DNA of 64,000 nt. It comes from Mucilaginibacter sp. PPCGB 2223. GTDB lineage: Bacteria; Bacteroidota; Bacteroidia; Sphingobacteriales; Sphingobacteriaceae. Below the pieces are notes generated by a model. It did no database searches and was not told the DNA's origin. It saw only the letters and a list, made by a program, of their open reading frames with translations. This document shows, one piece after another, positions 35,658 through 45,100 of the stretch (its first letter is position 1; each line of letters starts with the position of its first letter). The translations under genes were made by a program, and so were the position numbers. The stretch lies in the NCBI RefSeq assembly GCF_001705515.1, contig NZ_MDJS01000002.1, forward strand, positions 682,001 through 746,000, read 5' to 3'.

Positions 35658-36875
35658 ATGAGAAGAATAAGTTATGTGATATGGGTTTTGCTGTTCACCG
35701 CGCAAACCCAAACTTTTGCCCAAACCATCGCCCCCGATTCGGGTAAAACCCTGCTCAAAAGCGAAGCTTATATTAAGCGTTTCGGCGATTTAAGTAATAC
35801 GCTTTACCTCATTAAAACCGAAAAAACGGCCAGCGTGGTTTTCTTCGGCGGATCGATTACCCATAACCCCGGCTGGCGCGATAAAGTAGGTGCATACCTG
35901 CAGCAAAGCTTTCCGGATACAAAATTCAATCTGCTCAACGCGGGTATACCCTCGCTGGGCAGTTTACCGCATGCCTTCAGGATAAAGCAGGATGTGTTAT
36001 CGAAAGGCAAGGTCGACCTCATGTTCCTCGAAACGGCGGTGAATGACCGTGGTAACGGTACCAATGAGCAAACGCAACGCCGGGCGTTGGAGGGTATCAT
36101 CAGGCATGTGTTAAAAACAAACCCCTATGCCAATATCGTGATGATGGCTTTTGTCGACCCGGACAAAATGAAGGACTATAGCGCCGGCAAAATACCGCCC
36201 GAAGTACAAATACATGAAGATATGGCTAAGATGTATCATCTGCCATTGATCAACCTGGCCAAAGAGGTTACCGACCGTGTTAACGCCGGCGAATTTACCT
36301 GGGAAAAAGATTTTAAAAACCTTCACCCGTCGCCCTTCGGGCAGGAGATCTATTTCCGGACGATGAAACAGTTGCTGTCGGTAGAACTGGCTAAACCTGC
36401 ACCTGTTAAACTAATGCCGTCATATCTGCCCGCACAAGCCGATGCCCTGGCTTACGCCGATGGTAATTACCTCGCGGTCGGCAAAGCAACAAAACTGAAC
36501 GGTTTTACGCTTGACACGAATTGGAAACCTGCCGACAGCGTACATACGCGCCCCGGTTTTGTGAATGTGCCGGCTCTGGTTGGCGAGAAGCCGGGCGCTT
36601 CGTTCGAATTATCTTTTACCGGGCAAACAATCGGCGTTGCTGTTGTATCCGGTCCGGACGCAGGTATGGTGAAATACACTATCGATGGGAAAAGTTACCC
36701 CGAACTGGAGCTCTATACCCAATGGAGCAAAAGCCTGCACCTGCCCTGGTATTTATTGTTAGGCGATGGTTTGCAACCGGGCAAGCACCTGCTCAGGCTG
36801 GAGATAAGCGCTGATAAAAACGAAAAATCTAAAGGGACGGCCTGCCGTATTGTATATTTTTTGGTGAATGAGTGA
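35658..36875 (+). CDS. SGNH/GDSL-type hydrolase, secreted
   Basis: 405 residues from the ATG at 35658; an in-frame GTG four codons upstream is possible. The signal peptide RRISYVIWVLLFTAQTQTFAQ is clear. Block I is FFGGSITHNPGW with nucleophile Ser66. The oxyanion/Asn region is ETAVNDRGNGTN and the block V His is in NLHPSPFGQEIY. After the catalytic domain (about 40-230) a C-terminal beta-rich domain (about 250-405, with FELSFTGQTIGVAVVSGPDAG) is like those on bacterial carbohydrate esterases. Probable role: periplasmic deacetylation of a glycan; the substrate is not visible. It is convergent with the MFS gene. Confidence 0.88.
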   Translation: MRRISYVIWVLLFTAQTQTFAQTIAPDSGKTLLKSEAYIKRFGDLSNTLYLIKTEKTASVVFFGGSITHNPGWRDKVGAYLQQSFPDTKFNLLNAGIPSLGSLPHAFRIKQDVLSKGKVDLMFLETAVNDRGNGTNEQTQRRALEGIIRHVLKTNPYANIVMMAFVDPDKMKDYSAGKIPPEVQIHEDMAKMYHLPLINLAKEVTDRVNAGEFTWEKDFKNLHPSPFGQEIYFRTMKQLLSVELAKPAPVKLMPSYLPAQADALAYADGNYLAVGKATKLNGFTLDTNWKPADSVHTRPGFVNVPALVGEKPGASFELSFTGQTIGVAVVSGPDAGMVKYTIDGKSYPELELYTQWSKSLHLPWYLLLGDGLQPGKHLLRLEISADKNEKSKGTACRIVYFLVNE

Positions 36876-36880
36876 GTGGA

Positions 36881-38227
36881 TTATCGTACTACCCCAATTT
36901 CTGCTGCTATTGATTTTGAGTTGCGCTGAAAAGCTACCAGCAAAAACAACAGGGTTACACCGACTACAAAATAACCATCCAATACCAGGGCCGAGTTGCG
37001 CATCGTATCGCTGCGGCTTTCTACATAACCAAAGGTAAAAAGGCCCACCACGATGGATAGCTTCTCGGTCACATCATAAAAACTAAAGTAGGATGCCGTA
37101 TCAGGAATGTTTTGTGGTATAAACTTAGAGTAAGTGGAGCGCGATAATGATTGCACGCCGCCCATTACAACACCTACAAATGCCGCTGCGATGTAAAACT
37201 CAATGGCAGTGGTCACAAAATAAACCGAGGCGCATATCAAACACCAGAAAAGCACAATGCCTGTAAGGGTTTTTACATTGCCAAACTTTTCGGATAATTT
37301 GGCTGTAAACGCGGCGCCGATAATAGCAACCACTTGAATGGTCAGGATCACGGTGATCAGGTTATCTTCGGGTATCTTCAGCTCTTTGGCACCAAAATTG
37401 GCCGCTACCAGCATAATAGTTTGTACACCTACCGAGTAGAAAAAGAATGCTGGCAGAAAGCGTTTCAGCAAAGGCAGTTCTTTTACCTTTTTCCAAACTT
37501 TAGCCAATTCTTTAAAACCGCCGGTAAATACATTGTAGTTATGCGAGCCCGCATTGGGCATGCCCTTTGGCAGGATATAAAACGCAATGAATGAAAAGCC
37601 TATCCACCAGATGCCTACGATGAGGAACGAGATGCGTGCCGCATAATCTTCGGTGATATGGAAAAAATCGTGGCCCATCACCGGGATTAGGCAAAGTAAC
37701 TGCACCACAATACTACCTGCGAAGCCATAAATGAAGCCTTTGGCCGATACTGCATCCACCTGATCTTCTGTTGCTATTTGCGGCAAGTACGAATTATAAA
37801 ACACGAAACCGCCGCAATAACCTACCGAGGCCAGCCCGAAACAAACCATACCCCATTCAAAGTTATGCAGGTGAAAGCCGGCATCCTCATACATAAAATA
37901 TAATCCGGCGCAAGCCAAACTACCCAGCCAGGTAAACATTTGCAGGTATAGTTTTTTATGACCCTTGTAATCGGCAATTGACGTTAAAATGGGTAGCAAA
38001 ACAACAATAATAAGATACGATAAACCCAGAACATAATTAGATAACACGGTATTGATGTACCGGTGCCCAAAAAACGTTACCGTTTGTTTGGGGTTATGGT
38101 CGGATGTGATACCTACAAAATACGCCGGGAAGATAGTCGAGGTGATTACCATGTTATAGGCCTGGTTGGCCCAATCGAACATACACCAGGCCCAAATGGT
38201 TTTTTTGTCGTTTTTTACGGCTTTCAT
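36881..38227 (-). CDS. MFS transporter, UMF1 (Atg22-like) family
   Basis: 448 residues with about twelve hydrophobic segments. The opening WAWCMFDWANQAYNMVITSTIFPAYF is the characteristic start of UMF1-type transporters, and GGVQSLSRSTYSKFIP is the conserved later loop. Substrates of bacterial UMF1 proteins are mostly unknown. Its start overlaps the stop of the upstream SDR gene by one base (TAATG), so the two are coupled and may handle related compounds. Confidence 0.9.
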   Translation of the reverse strand: MKAVKNDKKTIWAWCMFDWANQAYNMVITSTIFPAYFVGITSDHNPKQTVTFFGHRYINTVLSNYVLGLSYLIIVVLLPILTSIADYKGHKKLYLQMFTWLGSLACAGLYFMYEDAGFHLHNFEWGMVCFGLASVGYCGGFVFYNSYLPQIATEDQVDAVSAKGFIYGFAGSIVVQLLCLIPVMGHDFFHITEDYAARISFLIVGIWWIGFSFIAFYILPKGMPNAGSHNYNVFTGGFKELAKVWKKVKELPLLKRFLPAFFFYSVGVQTIMLVAANFGAKELKIPEDNLITVILTIQVVAIIGAAFTAKLSEKFGNVKTLTGIVLFWCLICASVYFVTTAIEFYIAAAFVGVVMGGVQSLSRSTYSKFIPQNIPDTASYFSFYDVTEKLSIVVGLFTFGYVESRSDTMRNSALVLDGYFVVGVTLLFLLVAFQRNSKSIAAEIGVVR

Positions 38228-39036
38228 TATTTAATGCCGTAATGGTCGTTCATCAACTTCACAAAAAGGCCACCGGGTAATATCGATTTTAGTGTAACGG
38301 CGATAGTTTGGCCGATAGCGCCTACCAGGTAATTATGTTTCGGGCTCGATGTATTAACGATCTTGCATATCTGTGCGGCCAGTTTAGACGGATCGGCGCC
38401 AATGCTTTCGTCCTTTTCCATGGCAGCAACGGCAGCTTCAAATTCGCCTTTCAATTTATCGTTCTTCAGCAGGAACGGAGCCTTTTCGCGGTTACCGGTA
38501 AAGTCGGTCTTAAAGTCGCCCGGGTTTACCACGGTCACTTTAACACCTGTACTGCGAAGCTCCATGCGCAGGCTTTCCGAATAACCCTCGATAGCGAATT
38601 TAGAAGCAGCGTATAAACCCTGATAAGGCAAGCCGAACAGACCTGCCAGCGAGCCGATATTGATTACAAGGCCCGAGCCTTTCTCGATCATGTTCGGCAG
38701 CACAGCGCTGCACACGCGTACTACGCCAAAAAAGTTAACCTCGAATTGTTTTTTTGCCAGATCGACAGGCATAGCGTACAACGGGCCTGTGATACCGTTG
38801 CCGGCGTTATTGATGAGCACATCAATTTTACCTTCGGCAGCGATTATTTTATCTACGGCGGCGTTTACTGATGCATCGTCGGTCACATCCAGTTTGATCG
38901 TATTAAATGTTGCGTTTTTTACTTTATCGATGCTGCGGGCCGCGCCGTAAACGCTATGGCCTTGTGCCGTAAGGGCAGTTGCTGTAGCCAGGCCCAAACC
39001 CGATGAGGCGCCTGTTACCAGGATAACTTTTTTCAT
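38227..39036 (-). CDS. Short-chain dehydrogenase/reductase
   Basis: 269 residues, NAD(P)-dependent oxidoreductase with a Rossmann fold. The cofactor motif TGASSGLG is at residues 8-15 and NNAG at 76-79. The catalytic triad is Ser129, Tyr142 and Lys146 (YAASK). A basic residue soon after the first motif (GAARS) suggests NADP preference. The substrate is unknown; the C-terminal segment resembles classical SDRs that act on ketones or steroids, but this is not specific. It is the first gene of a two-gene unit with the MFS transporter. Confidence 0.93.
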   Translation of the reverse strand: MKKVILVTGASSGLGLATATALTAQGHSVYGAARSIDKVKNATFNTIKLDVTDDASVNAAVDKIIAAEGKIDVLINNAGNGITGPLYAMPVDLAKKQFEVNFFGVVRVCSAVLPNMIEKGSGLVINIGSLAGLFGLPYQGLYAASKFAIEGYSESLRMELRSTGVKVTVVNPGDFKTDFTGNREKAPFLLKNDKLKGEFEAAVAAMEKDESIGADPSKLAAQICKIVNTSSPKHNYLVGAIGQTIAVTLKSILPGGLFVKLMNDHYGIK

Positions 39037-39327
39037 AGATGATCAGTGTATTGTCAGGGTTGTGATTTATTGGTTTGAAAAACTCTGCAAGATAAACAAA
39101 GCCGCGAAAAAACCGAGTTGTGACGTAACAATAGCAGTATTTTTACACAGGTAAGAATTACAGACTTTTGTGCGAAAGTATTTTTTAATTATAAGGTTTA
39201 TTATGTGTATTATTTGTTATAAATTGCTGTGCTGATTGACGATTCGGATGATTTTTTCACTTTTATTTAAATGTTAAACAACTTATCCGTAAATAAAAAA
39301 TAATAACTAAGCCTAAACCTTACCATT

Positions 39328-40809
39328 ATGAGTAACCCTAAGTTCAATTTTATTCAGCAGGTATTTGCGCTGAACATGTTTTCGAATTTTGCAAGCGCGC
39401 CGCGTAAAGGAAGCCCGGCGCAATTGCAGAAAGATCTGACTCTGATATTACAGGCTATCTTATCGGATACCAATGTGCAGCAGATGATGGGAAAATGGGA
39501 AGTAGTTTGGGGGCCGGTGGTTGGCTCGTACGGCGAAGATGTCAAGAACCAGGTCGCTTCGAACGCGATGTATGTAGCCAAAAATCCCGAAGGACAATAC
39601 GTGGTGGCTGTTTCAGCAACCAACCCCAGTTCGTTATACGGTTGGTTTACCGAAGATTTTGATGTGCGTACCATGGTAGCCTGGGATGGTTCGCCAACCC
39701 CGAAACCGGATGCGCCCCGGATAGCCAACGGTACCCATCTTGGTTTACAACATTTGCTGCAACTGACTTATACAAGCGGCCCGCAAGCCGCTTCGACGCT
39801 GATGCAGTTTTTAAACAGCACATTCGGGGCCTCGGCCGAGCATACGCAACTTGTAGTAAGCGGGCATAGCCTGGGCGGGGCTTTATCGCCGGTACTGGCA
39901 CTGCATATCGACGAGGCCCAGGCTGAATGGAACCCGGCAAAAACGGTAGAGGTTTCGACCATGCCTACTGCCGGGGCATCACCGGGGAACAAAGCCTTTT
40001 CCGATTATCAAAACGCCAAAATGGGCTCGCGCACAATCCGTTTCTGGAACAGTCTCGACCCTGTGCCGCATGGCTGGCAGCCCGTTACGGTTGAACTGGT
40101 GCCATTTTTATATTACCCGTATTTTAAAACAGGCATCCTGTTTAAGGCTATAGCCGGCCTGGTGCTTGAGCAAAGCCTGCAGGGCACGGCGCCATATCCC
40201 GAAGGTGGCTTTTATACCCCTTTGCAACCACAGGTTACACCTTTGCCGGGGCAGGTATACATTACGCTTACGCGCAACCTGAGCGGTGCGCAGGTACTAC
40301 AGTACTTTGTGGATATGGAAGCCGGCAAATTGCTGAAAAAATTAGGGATCGGGGGCGTGGCGGCAACACTTATTATTGATGCTCTCAATTGGTTGCTAAA
40401 TAAATTCGGCAACGAAGAAAGCCTGGATACTTTAGTTGCCAATTTGGAGGAAAGGATCAAAAAGATACCCGGGTACGGGCCTGAGCTGGATAAGTTTATC
40501 GGTATTTTGTATGCGATGCTGCTCGAGCTTGAAAATGTAATGATATTTTTATTGCAGCTTGTTTACCAGCATGTCACCGTTTATACCGATCTGATGGGTA
40601 CGGCACAATTGCACCCTTTAACGCAGGCTATTGTAAATAACCTGGTAAGCAACGGAACTATCGGCAGCGATTATAGCAACATTAATGATAAGCTTACCGA
40701 GCCGCTGCAGTTACTGATGCAAACGGCGCCGAAGATGGGTAGTGTGATAGAAGGCCTGCTTACCGACGACCTGATGGCAAAAGCGGGCTGGGGCAAGCCT
40801 GGCAAATAG
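39328..40809 (+). CDS. Class 3 lipase-family alpha/beta hydrolase
   Basis: 493 residues. The nucleophile elbow VVSGHSLGGALSP has Ser181, the pattern of fungal-type class 3 lipases (PF01764). The later NSLDPVPHGW holds the probable catalytic Asp. There is no signal peptide or lipobox at the N-terminus (MSNPKFNFIQQVFALNMF), so the protein would be cytoplasmic or exported by another route. A long C-terminal helical part (about 340-493) follows the hydrolase fold and has no recognised domain. It ends one base before the stop codon of the convergent PAS kinase, with no terminator between. Confidence 0.85.
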   Translation: MSNPKFNFIQQVFALNMFSNFASAPRKGSPAQLQKDLTLILQAILSDTNVQQMMGKWEVVWGPVVGSYGEDVKNQVASNAMYVAKNPEGQYVVAVSATNPSSLYGWFTEDFDVRTMVAWDGSPTPKPDAPRIANGTHLGLQHLLQLTYTSGPQAASTLMQFLNSTFGASAEHTQLVVSGHSLGGALSPVLALHIDEAQAEWNPAKTVEVSTMPTAGASPGNKAFSDYQNAKMGSRTIRFWNSLDPVPHGWQPVTVELVPFLYYPYFKTGILFKAIAGLVLEQSLQGTAPYPEGGFYTPLQPQVTPLPGQVYITLTRNLSGAQVLQYFVDMEAGKLLKKLGIGGVAATLIIDALNWLLNKFGNEESLDTLVANLEERIKKIPGYGPELDKFIGILYAMLLELENVMIFLLQLVYQHVTVYTDLMGTAQLHPLTQAIVNNLVSNGTIGSDYSNINDKLTEPLQLLMQTAPKMGSVIEGLLTDDLMAKAGWGKPGK

Positions 40810-43800
40810 TTAGTTCAGCGGCAGCTCAACCGTGAAAGTTGTACCCACACCGGGTTTGCTTTGTACGTTCACCCTGCCGCCCAGGTTTTCGACCTGCATT
40901 TTTACCATAAACAGGCCTATGCCACGCCCATCCACCTGATCATCGAACCGGCGGTACAGGCCAAACAGGTGGGCGTGGTGTTTGTTTAGATCGATACCCT
41001 TGCCGTTATCTTCAAACCGTATCAAAACAGCAGGGCCGTTAACTTCGCTGCTGATGTTGATCACCGGGTCGGCATCGGGCCGCCGATATTTGATGCTGTT
41101 GGTGATAAGGCTCTGAAAAATACCGTACAGGTAACTCTTAACCGTTGTAATTTTGCTTATTGCATCAAAATTACAGTTGATAGATGCATTATTGGTTACT
41201 ACGATGAGCCTGTTCCCGGCCTTAACGTCGTCAACGAGCTCTGACAGCGAAACTACTTCGGTTGGATTATTTACCTGGCTGCCCACCTGTAGTATCTGGT
41301 TTAAATCGCCGATTACTTTGTCGAGATTATTGATAGATGTTGAAAGTGCGTCGAGCGTTTCCCGGTCTGCAAGTTCGGTGCCACTTAATGCGTTAAGCAG
41401 GCCCGACAGCCCCATAATATTGGCAACGGGGGCCCGCAGGTTGTGCGATACGATATAGGCATATTGCTCCAGGTCGTTGTTGCGTTTAAGCAAGTCGGCG
41501 GTAATCTGCTCCCGTTCTATTTCGGCCCGTTTTTTTGCTGTAATATCCTTTAAGGTTAAAATATAACCTACGTTTTCCATCTGCTGGTTGGTAACGCTTA
41601 CCCATTTTACATCGTACCATTCGGTGTTACCGTCGACATCAAACGTGGTTTCGTAGCTCACGATGTCATTTTGGCGCACGCGTTCCAGGATATGTTTGAT
41701 ATCGGTTTTGCTCCTTTTGGGAAAATAGTTGAACGCGGTATTGCCTGCCTTTAATTTTTTGCGATAGTTGCGTAAAGACAGGTGTTTTGCATTGTTGTTA
41801 AACGAAATGATCTTAAGATCACTATCAAACAGGACAATAGACAGATCGGTGTTTTCGAATACCGAACGGAGGTTATCTTCGGATTTGGTTTGCAATTCCT
41901 CTGCCAGTTTCCGTGCGGTGATGTCGCTATGTGATATGACTGCGCCTTTTTCGTCATTATCGTCAAGCGGAGCCACGATGATCAGGTACCACCGGCGCTC
42001 GCCAGGGTTGACGGACCGGTATTCTATCAAAAACTGCTTCTTCTGCCCGTCTATAACATCCCTGATGCCTTTTGTAAGTTCATTCGCCGACGCCTTATCA
42101 ATGCCGGCGGCTTTTTCGGCTATAGCCAGATAACTATAGCCTATACCAAAATTCGGCACTCCTAAATTATTGGCGAGCAGCATGCTCTTCCACGACCGGT
42201 TAACGGCTACAATCTTGTACTTCTCGTTGATGAGTACGATATCAGATGGCAGGGCGTTCAGGATAGATTCCTGGGTTTCGGCGGCCTGGCGTATCTGGAT
42301 GTGGCTGGCTTCTATCTGGCGTTCCTTATTTTTACGATCGGTAACATCCCGCGAATTAGTGACCAGGCCATTTACCGCAGGTACGTTGAGCAGGTTGATC
42401 ACGGTTCCCTCTATCCACAGGTATTGGCCTGCGGCATTTTTAATGCGATAAGTAAAGTCGTATATCTTGCCCGGGTTATCCCGCGCTTCTACAAATAACC
42501 TGCGGTAAGGTTCCTTATCATCCGGGTGCAGCATATCGGCGCGTTGTTCCAGGCTTAACTTCTGGATGTCGTAACCTAAAGTTTTTTCGGCATTGGGGCT
42601 GATGTAGGTAATAGTGCCATCAAATGCGGTAACTACCACAATATCACTGCTGTGCTCAAGCAGTTCGCGGAAGCGCTGTTCGCTTTGCGCCAGCTTAAGT
42701 TCAGATTTTTTACGTTCGGATATATCGCGGACAAACACCGATAACCCGGTTGATGAAGGGTAAGCATGATTTTCGAGCCAAAAATTCAAAGGAGCATAAT
42801 AATCTTCTTGGCAAACATACACCTGTTCGTTTAGTGCTTTGTTATAAGCTTTGTAAGTTTCAGATCCGATGGCATCTGGGTACAGATCCCAGATATACTT
42901 GCCGATGAGGCTCTCGGGCTGCACGCCTAACATTTTGCCGATCTGCTTGTTGGCATAGGTATAGCAGAAATTATTATCCAGGGCAATAAAGCCATCGGTA
43001 ATCCGCTCAAATATGCTTTCTATCTGTTCGCTTTTCCTTCTTATCTCTTCATCGGCCAGTTTCTTCTCGGTAATATCTCTAAAGTTGCATACAATGGCGT
43101 TAATGTTTATGTCATTAAGCATATTGGTGTAAACGCATTCTATCCAGATATAGTGGCCGAGTTTATGCCGGGTACGGTAGGTTGCCAGTATGGGTACATA
43201 AGGTTTGCTCAACACTTCGGCAATAAGGTCTTTAACCTGTTGCCGGTCGTCGGGGTGGGTGAGGGCAAGGTGTGTAAAATGGGCTCTTTCAATGGCATTC
43301 CAGCCGTTTATACGCTCCGACGAAAGGCTGCGAAATGATATTCTGAACTCCTCGTCGAGCAAGGTGATACCGTCGTAACTGTTTTCGATCAGTTTCCTGA
43401 AACGCAGTTCGTTGGCAATGATGCGGGTGCTGTTAACATGTAAGCGCCTTTCGAGCTCAATATTGTTTTTTGTTTTTTTATCCTCGATAGCCTTATCCTT
43501 GGTAATATCGCGTGTAACTTTGGCAAAACCTACCAGGTGGCCGTTTTCGTTATAAATAGTGGTAAAGCTAACGCTGGCCCAAAACATACTGCCATCTTTC
43601 TTAACGCGATAGCCTTCATCGTAATGGGTGCCTTTTTTTAAAGCTTCGTTGAGATTATTGCGCGGAACATTGTTCTTAATATCGGCGGGGGGATAAAATA
43701 GGGAAATGTGCTCGCCGATAATCTCTTCTTCTTTGTATCCTTTAATGTTTTCGGCACCCTTGTTCCAGCTCATGATGTAACCGTTCGGGTCTATCATGAA

Positions 43801-43887
43801 TATAGCACAGTCATTGACACTTGCTACCAGCAGGCGAAAAAGTTGTTCGTCAACAGTTTGACTGAGCGGAGTATAGTTACCTGCCAT
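40810..43887 (-). CDS. Multi-PAS sensor histidine kinase
   Basis: 1025 residues from the ATG at 43887 (five residues shorter than the longest reading). Six PAS domains are seen at about 10-130, 160-285, 295-405, 415-535, 545-665 and 675-795 (examples: AIFMIDPNGYIMSWNKGAE; IVVVTAFDGTITYISPNAEK). The HisKA domain follows with phospho-acceptor His815 in YIVSHNLRAPVANIMG, then a HATPase domain with RFEDNGKGIDL and GRGIGLFMVKMQVENLGGR. No membrane helix is present, so it is a cytoplasmic sensor, possibly of redox, light or small ligands. No response regulator gene adjoins it. Confidence 0.92.
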   Translation of the reverse strand: MAGNYTPLSQTVDEQLFRLLVASVNDCAIFMIDPNGYIMSWNKGAENIKGYKEEEIIGEHISLFYPPADIKNNVPRNNLNEALKKGTHYDEGYRVKKDGSMFWASVSFTTIYNENGHLVGFAKVTRDITKDKAIEDKKTKNNIELERRLHVNSTRIIANELRFRKLIENSYDGITLLDEEFRISFRSLSSERINGWNAIERAHFTHLALTHPDDRQQVKDLIAEVLSKPYVPILATYRTRHKLGHYIWIECVYTNMLNDININAIVCNFRDITEKKLADEEIRRKSEQIESIFERITDGFIALDNNFCYTYANKQIGKMLGVQPESLIGKYIWDLYPDAIGSETYKAYNKALNEQVYVCQEDYYAPLNFWLENHAYPSSTGLSVFVRDISERKKSELKLAQSEQRFRELLEHSSDIVVVTAFDGTITYISPNAEKTLGYDIQKLSLEQRADMLHPDDKEPYRRLFVEARDNPGKIYDFTYRIKNAAGQYLWIEGTVINLLNVPAVNGLVTNSRDVTDRKNKERQIEASHIQIRQAAETQESILNALPSDIVLINEKYKIVAVNRSWKSMLLANNLGVPNFGIGYSYLAIAEKAAGIDKASANELTKGIRDVIDGQKKQFLIEYRSVNPGERRWYLIIVAPLDDNDEKGAVISHSDITARKLAEELQTKSEDNLRSVFENTDLSIVLFDSDLKIISFNNNAKHLSLRNYRKKLKAGNTAFNYFPKRSKTDIKHILERVRQNDIVSYETTFDVDGNTEWYDVKWVSVTNQQMENVGYILTLKDITAKKRAEIEREQITADLLKRNNDLEQYAYIVSHNLRAPVANIMGLSGLLNALSGTELADRETLDALSTSINNLDKVIGDLNQILQVGSQVNNPTEVVSLSELVDDVKAGNRLIVVTNNASINCNFDAISKITTVKSYLYGIFQSLITNSIKYRRPDADPVINISSEVNGPAVLIRFEDNGKGIDLNKHHAHLFGLYRRFDDQVDGRGIGLFMVKMQVENLGGRVNVQSKPGVGTTFTVELPLN

Positions 43888-44189
43888 GAGCAAAAAATAC
43901 AAGCGGGTAAATAATATCGTGCAGAAAGCAGTATTATTTACCGGGACACGCTATCAGGGGAATAGCATATTAGTTAATAAAGTTTGTACTTGGTTTTAAA
44001 TCGGTATGCTAAGTAAATTTAATTATCATTAAACGAAAAATGAAATTTTTAATTTTTTTATGCGAAATATTTTGAGCCGAGATAATTTTTAAAATATACC
44101 CATTTAATTATTATTTAAATACGCGTTTATTATTAAACGCGTGGTTGAGGGCAACGCCAAATGGCTATAATAGCTTAAGCGTTTAAGTG
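43888..44189. other. Short AT-rich gap with one perfect hairpin
   Basis: About 300 bp upstream of the PAS kinase. It contains the hairpin ACGCGTTTA-TTAT-TAAACGCGT at 44121-44142 and is otherwise AT-rich with no readable gene and no clear TAnnTTTG box for the kinase. Confidence 0.5.
44121..44142. promoter_or_regulatory. Perfect 9-bp inverted repeat
   Basis: ACGCGTTTA and TAAACGCGT flank a four-base TTAT loop. There is no T-run on either side, so it is more likely an operator or RNA-stabilising hairpin than a terminator. It sits between the orphan gene's stop and the PAS kinase start. Confidence 0.4.
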
Positions 44190-44657
44190 TCAGCCAATAA
44201 GATCAAAGCCGGTGGGACAATACAGATGCTGCCCGCTTTTCAGGATCCCCTCCATTCGGTTAACCAACAGACCTGCATTGTTGACGTTATCCTCCAGGTC
44301 GCTTAATTGCGCGTTGACCTGATCTTGATTCTCAAGAAACGATTCGAGTAGTTTACCTTCGTTTTTTTCAATAAATGCCAGAGTATATTCCAAAAATAGC
44401 CCTTTGCCATCAACCGGACTGGTTTGCTGCCCGGCATTAGCGGTATCTGCAGCCCTTTCGCGGGGCGGCATTACGATATTGATAATAGACTGCGTCATTT
44501 TGGAGTAGGAAACAACAATTTTGTAAAAAGTGCTGTTCATCTGTCTGTCTATCGTGCTGATGCCAAAGCAATTCTGATATTTTTCATATCGTTTAAACAA
44601 ACCACATGCGGTACTGATACATGATTTGTATTTCGTGTAGTAGTTATTGATTTCCAT
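44190..44657 (-). CDS. Small hypothetical protein
   Basis: 155 residues from the ATG at 44657; the eleven-residue upstream extension looks untranslated. The N-terminal part (EINNYYTKYKSCISTACGLFKRYEKYQN) is aromatic and cysteine-containing. The C-terminal part is helical (FLEYTLAFIEKNEGKLLESFLENQDQVNAQLSDLEDNV). No signal peptide or membrane helix is seen and I recognise no family. It is on the same strand as the PAS kinase but 300 bp away, so not clearly in one operon. Confidence 0.5.
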   Translation of the reverse strand: MEINNYYTKYKSCISTACGLFKRYEKYQNCFGISTIDRQMNSTFYKIVVSYSKMTQSIINIVMPPRERAADTANAGQQTSPVDGKGLFLEYTLAFIEKNEGKLLESFLENQDQVNAQLSDLEDNVNNAGLLVNRMEGILKSGQHLYCPTGFDLIG

Positions 44658-45100
44658 AATGTAGCTGTAGTTGTATGAATTGCACAGCAAAAGTGCTGCC
44701 AGCTTTCATTAAAAGAAACCTGATTAATATTAGAATATATTTTATGCCGCTTATGGATAGTCGTCAATGCGGCCCGCTGTCTTACAGCAAATCGGCGTTA
44801 CATAATTTAATACGGCATTAAAAAACTATGCAACTTATGCCGGCAATTAGTTCAAATTTTCGTGATGGCTGTTTACCCGTATTGTATGTTTGTTTACAAA
44901 GTGTATAAATTACACCATAAAGGCTTGTCAATCAATTAATTTCAAATTGCGTTTATTGTGTTTAAAGCGTATCGATTTGTTGTATAAGTGCCTAATATTC
45001 AATTTTTTGTGTGTGATTGTATTGTTATTTAACAATTAAATTCGATAGTTTTGAGTTGCCAATTACTTCGAACCCGATAAACGGTGCCAATAAACTTCAT
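44658..45100 (+). other. Regulatory region upstream of the GH30 operon
   Basis: 443 bp, AT-rich, with no gene. It contains a GCGTATC-type motif (TTTAAAGCGTATCG, 44961-44974) shared with the susC leader, and a promoter-like pair at 45022-45053. An open reading upstream of the GH30 start falls across the predicted transcription start and so is not likely to be translated. Confidence 0.5.
45022..45053 (+). promoter_or_regulatory. Probable promoter of the GH30-GH9 operon
   Basis: The -7 box TAGTTTTG (45046-45053) matches TAnnTTTG. A TTG at 45022-45024 stands 21 bases upstream, slightly longer than the ideal spacing. The predicted transcript starts near 45059, about 40 bases before the ATG at 45101. 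Confidence 0.55.
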
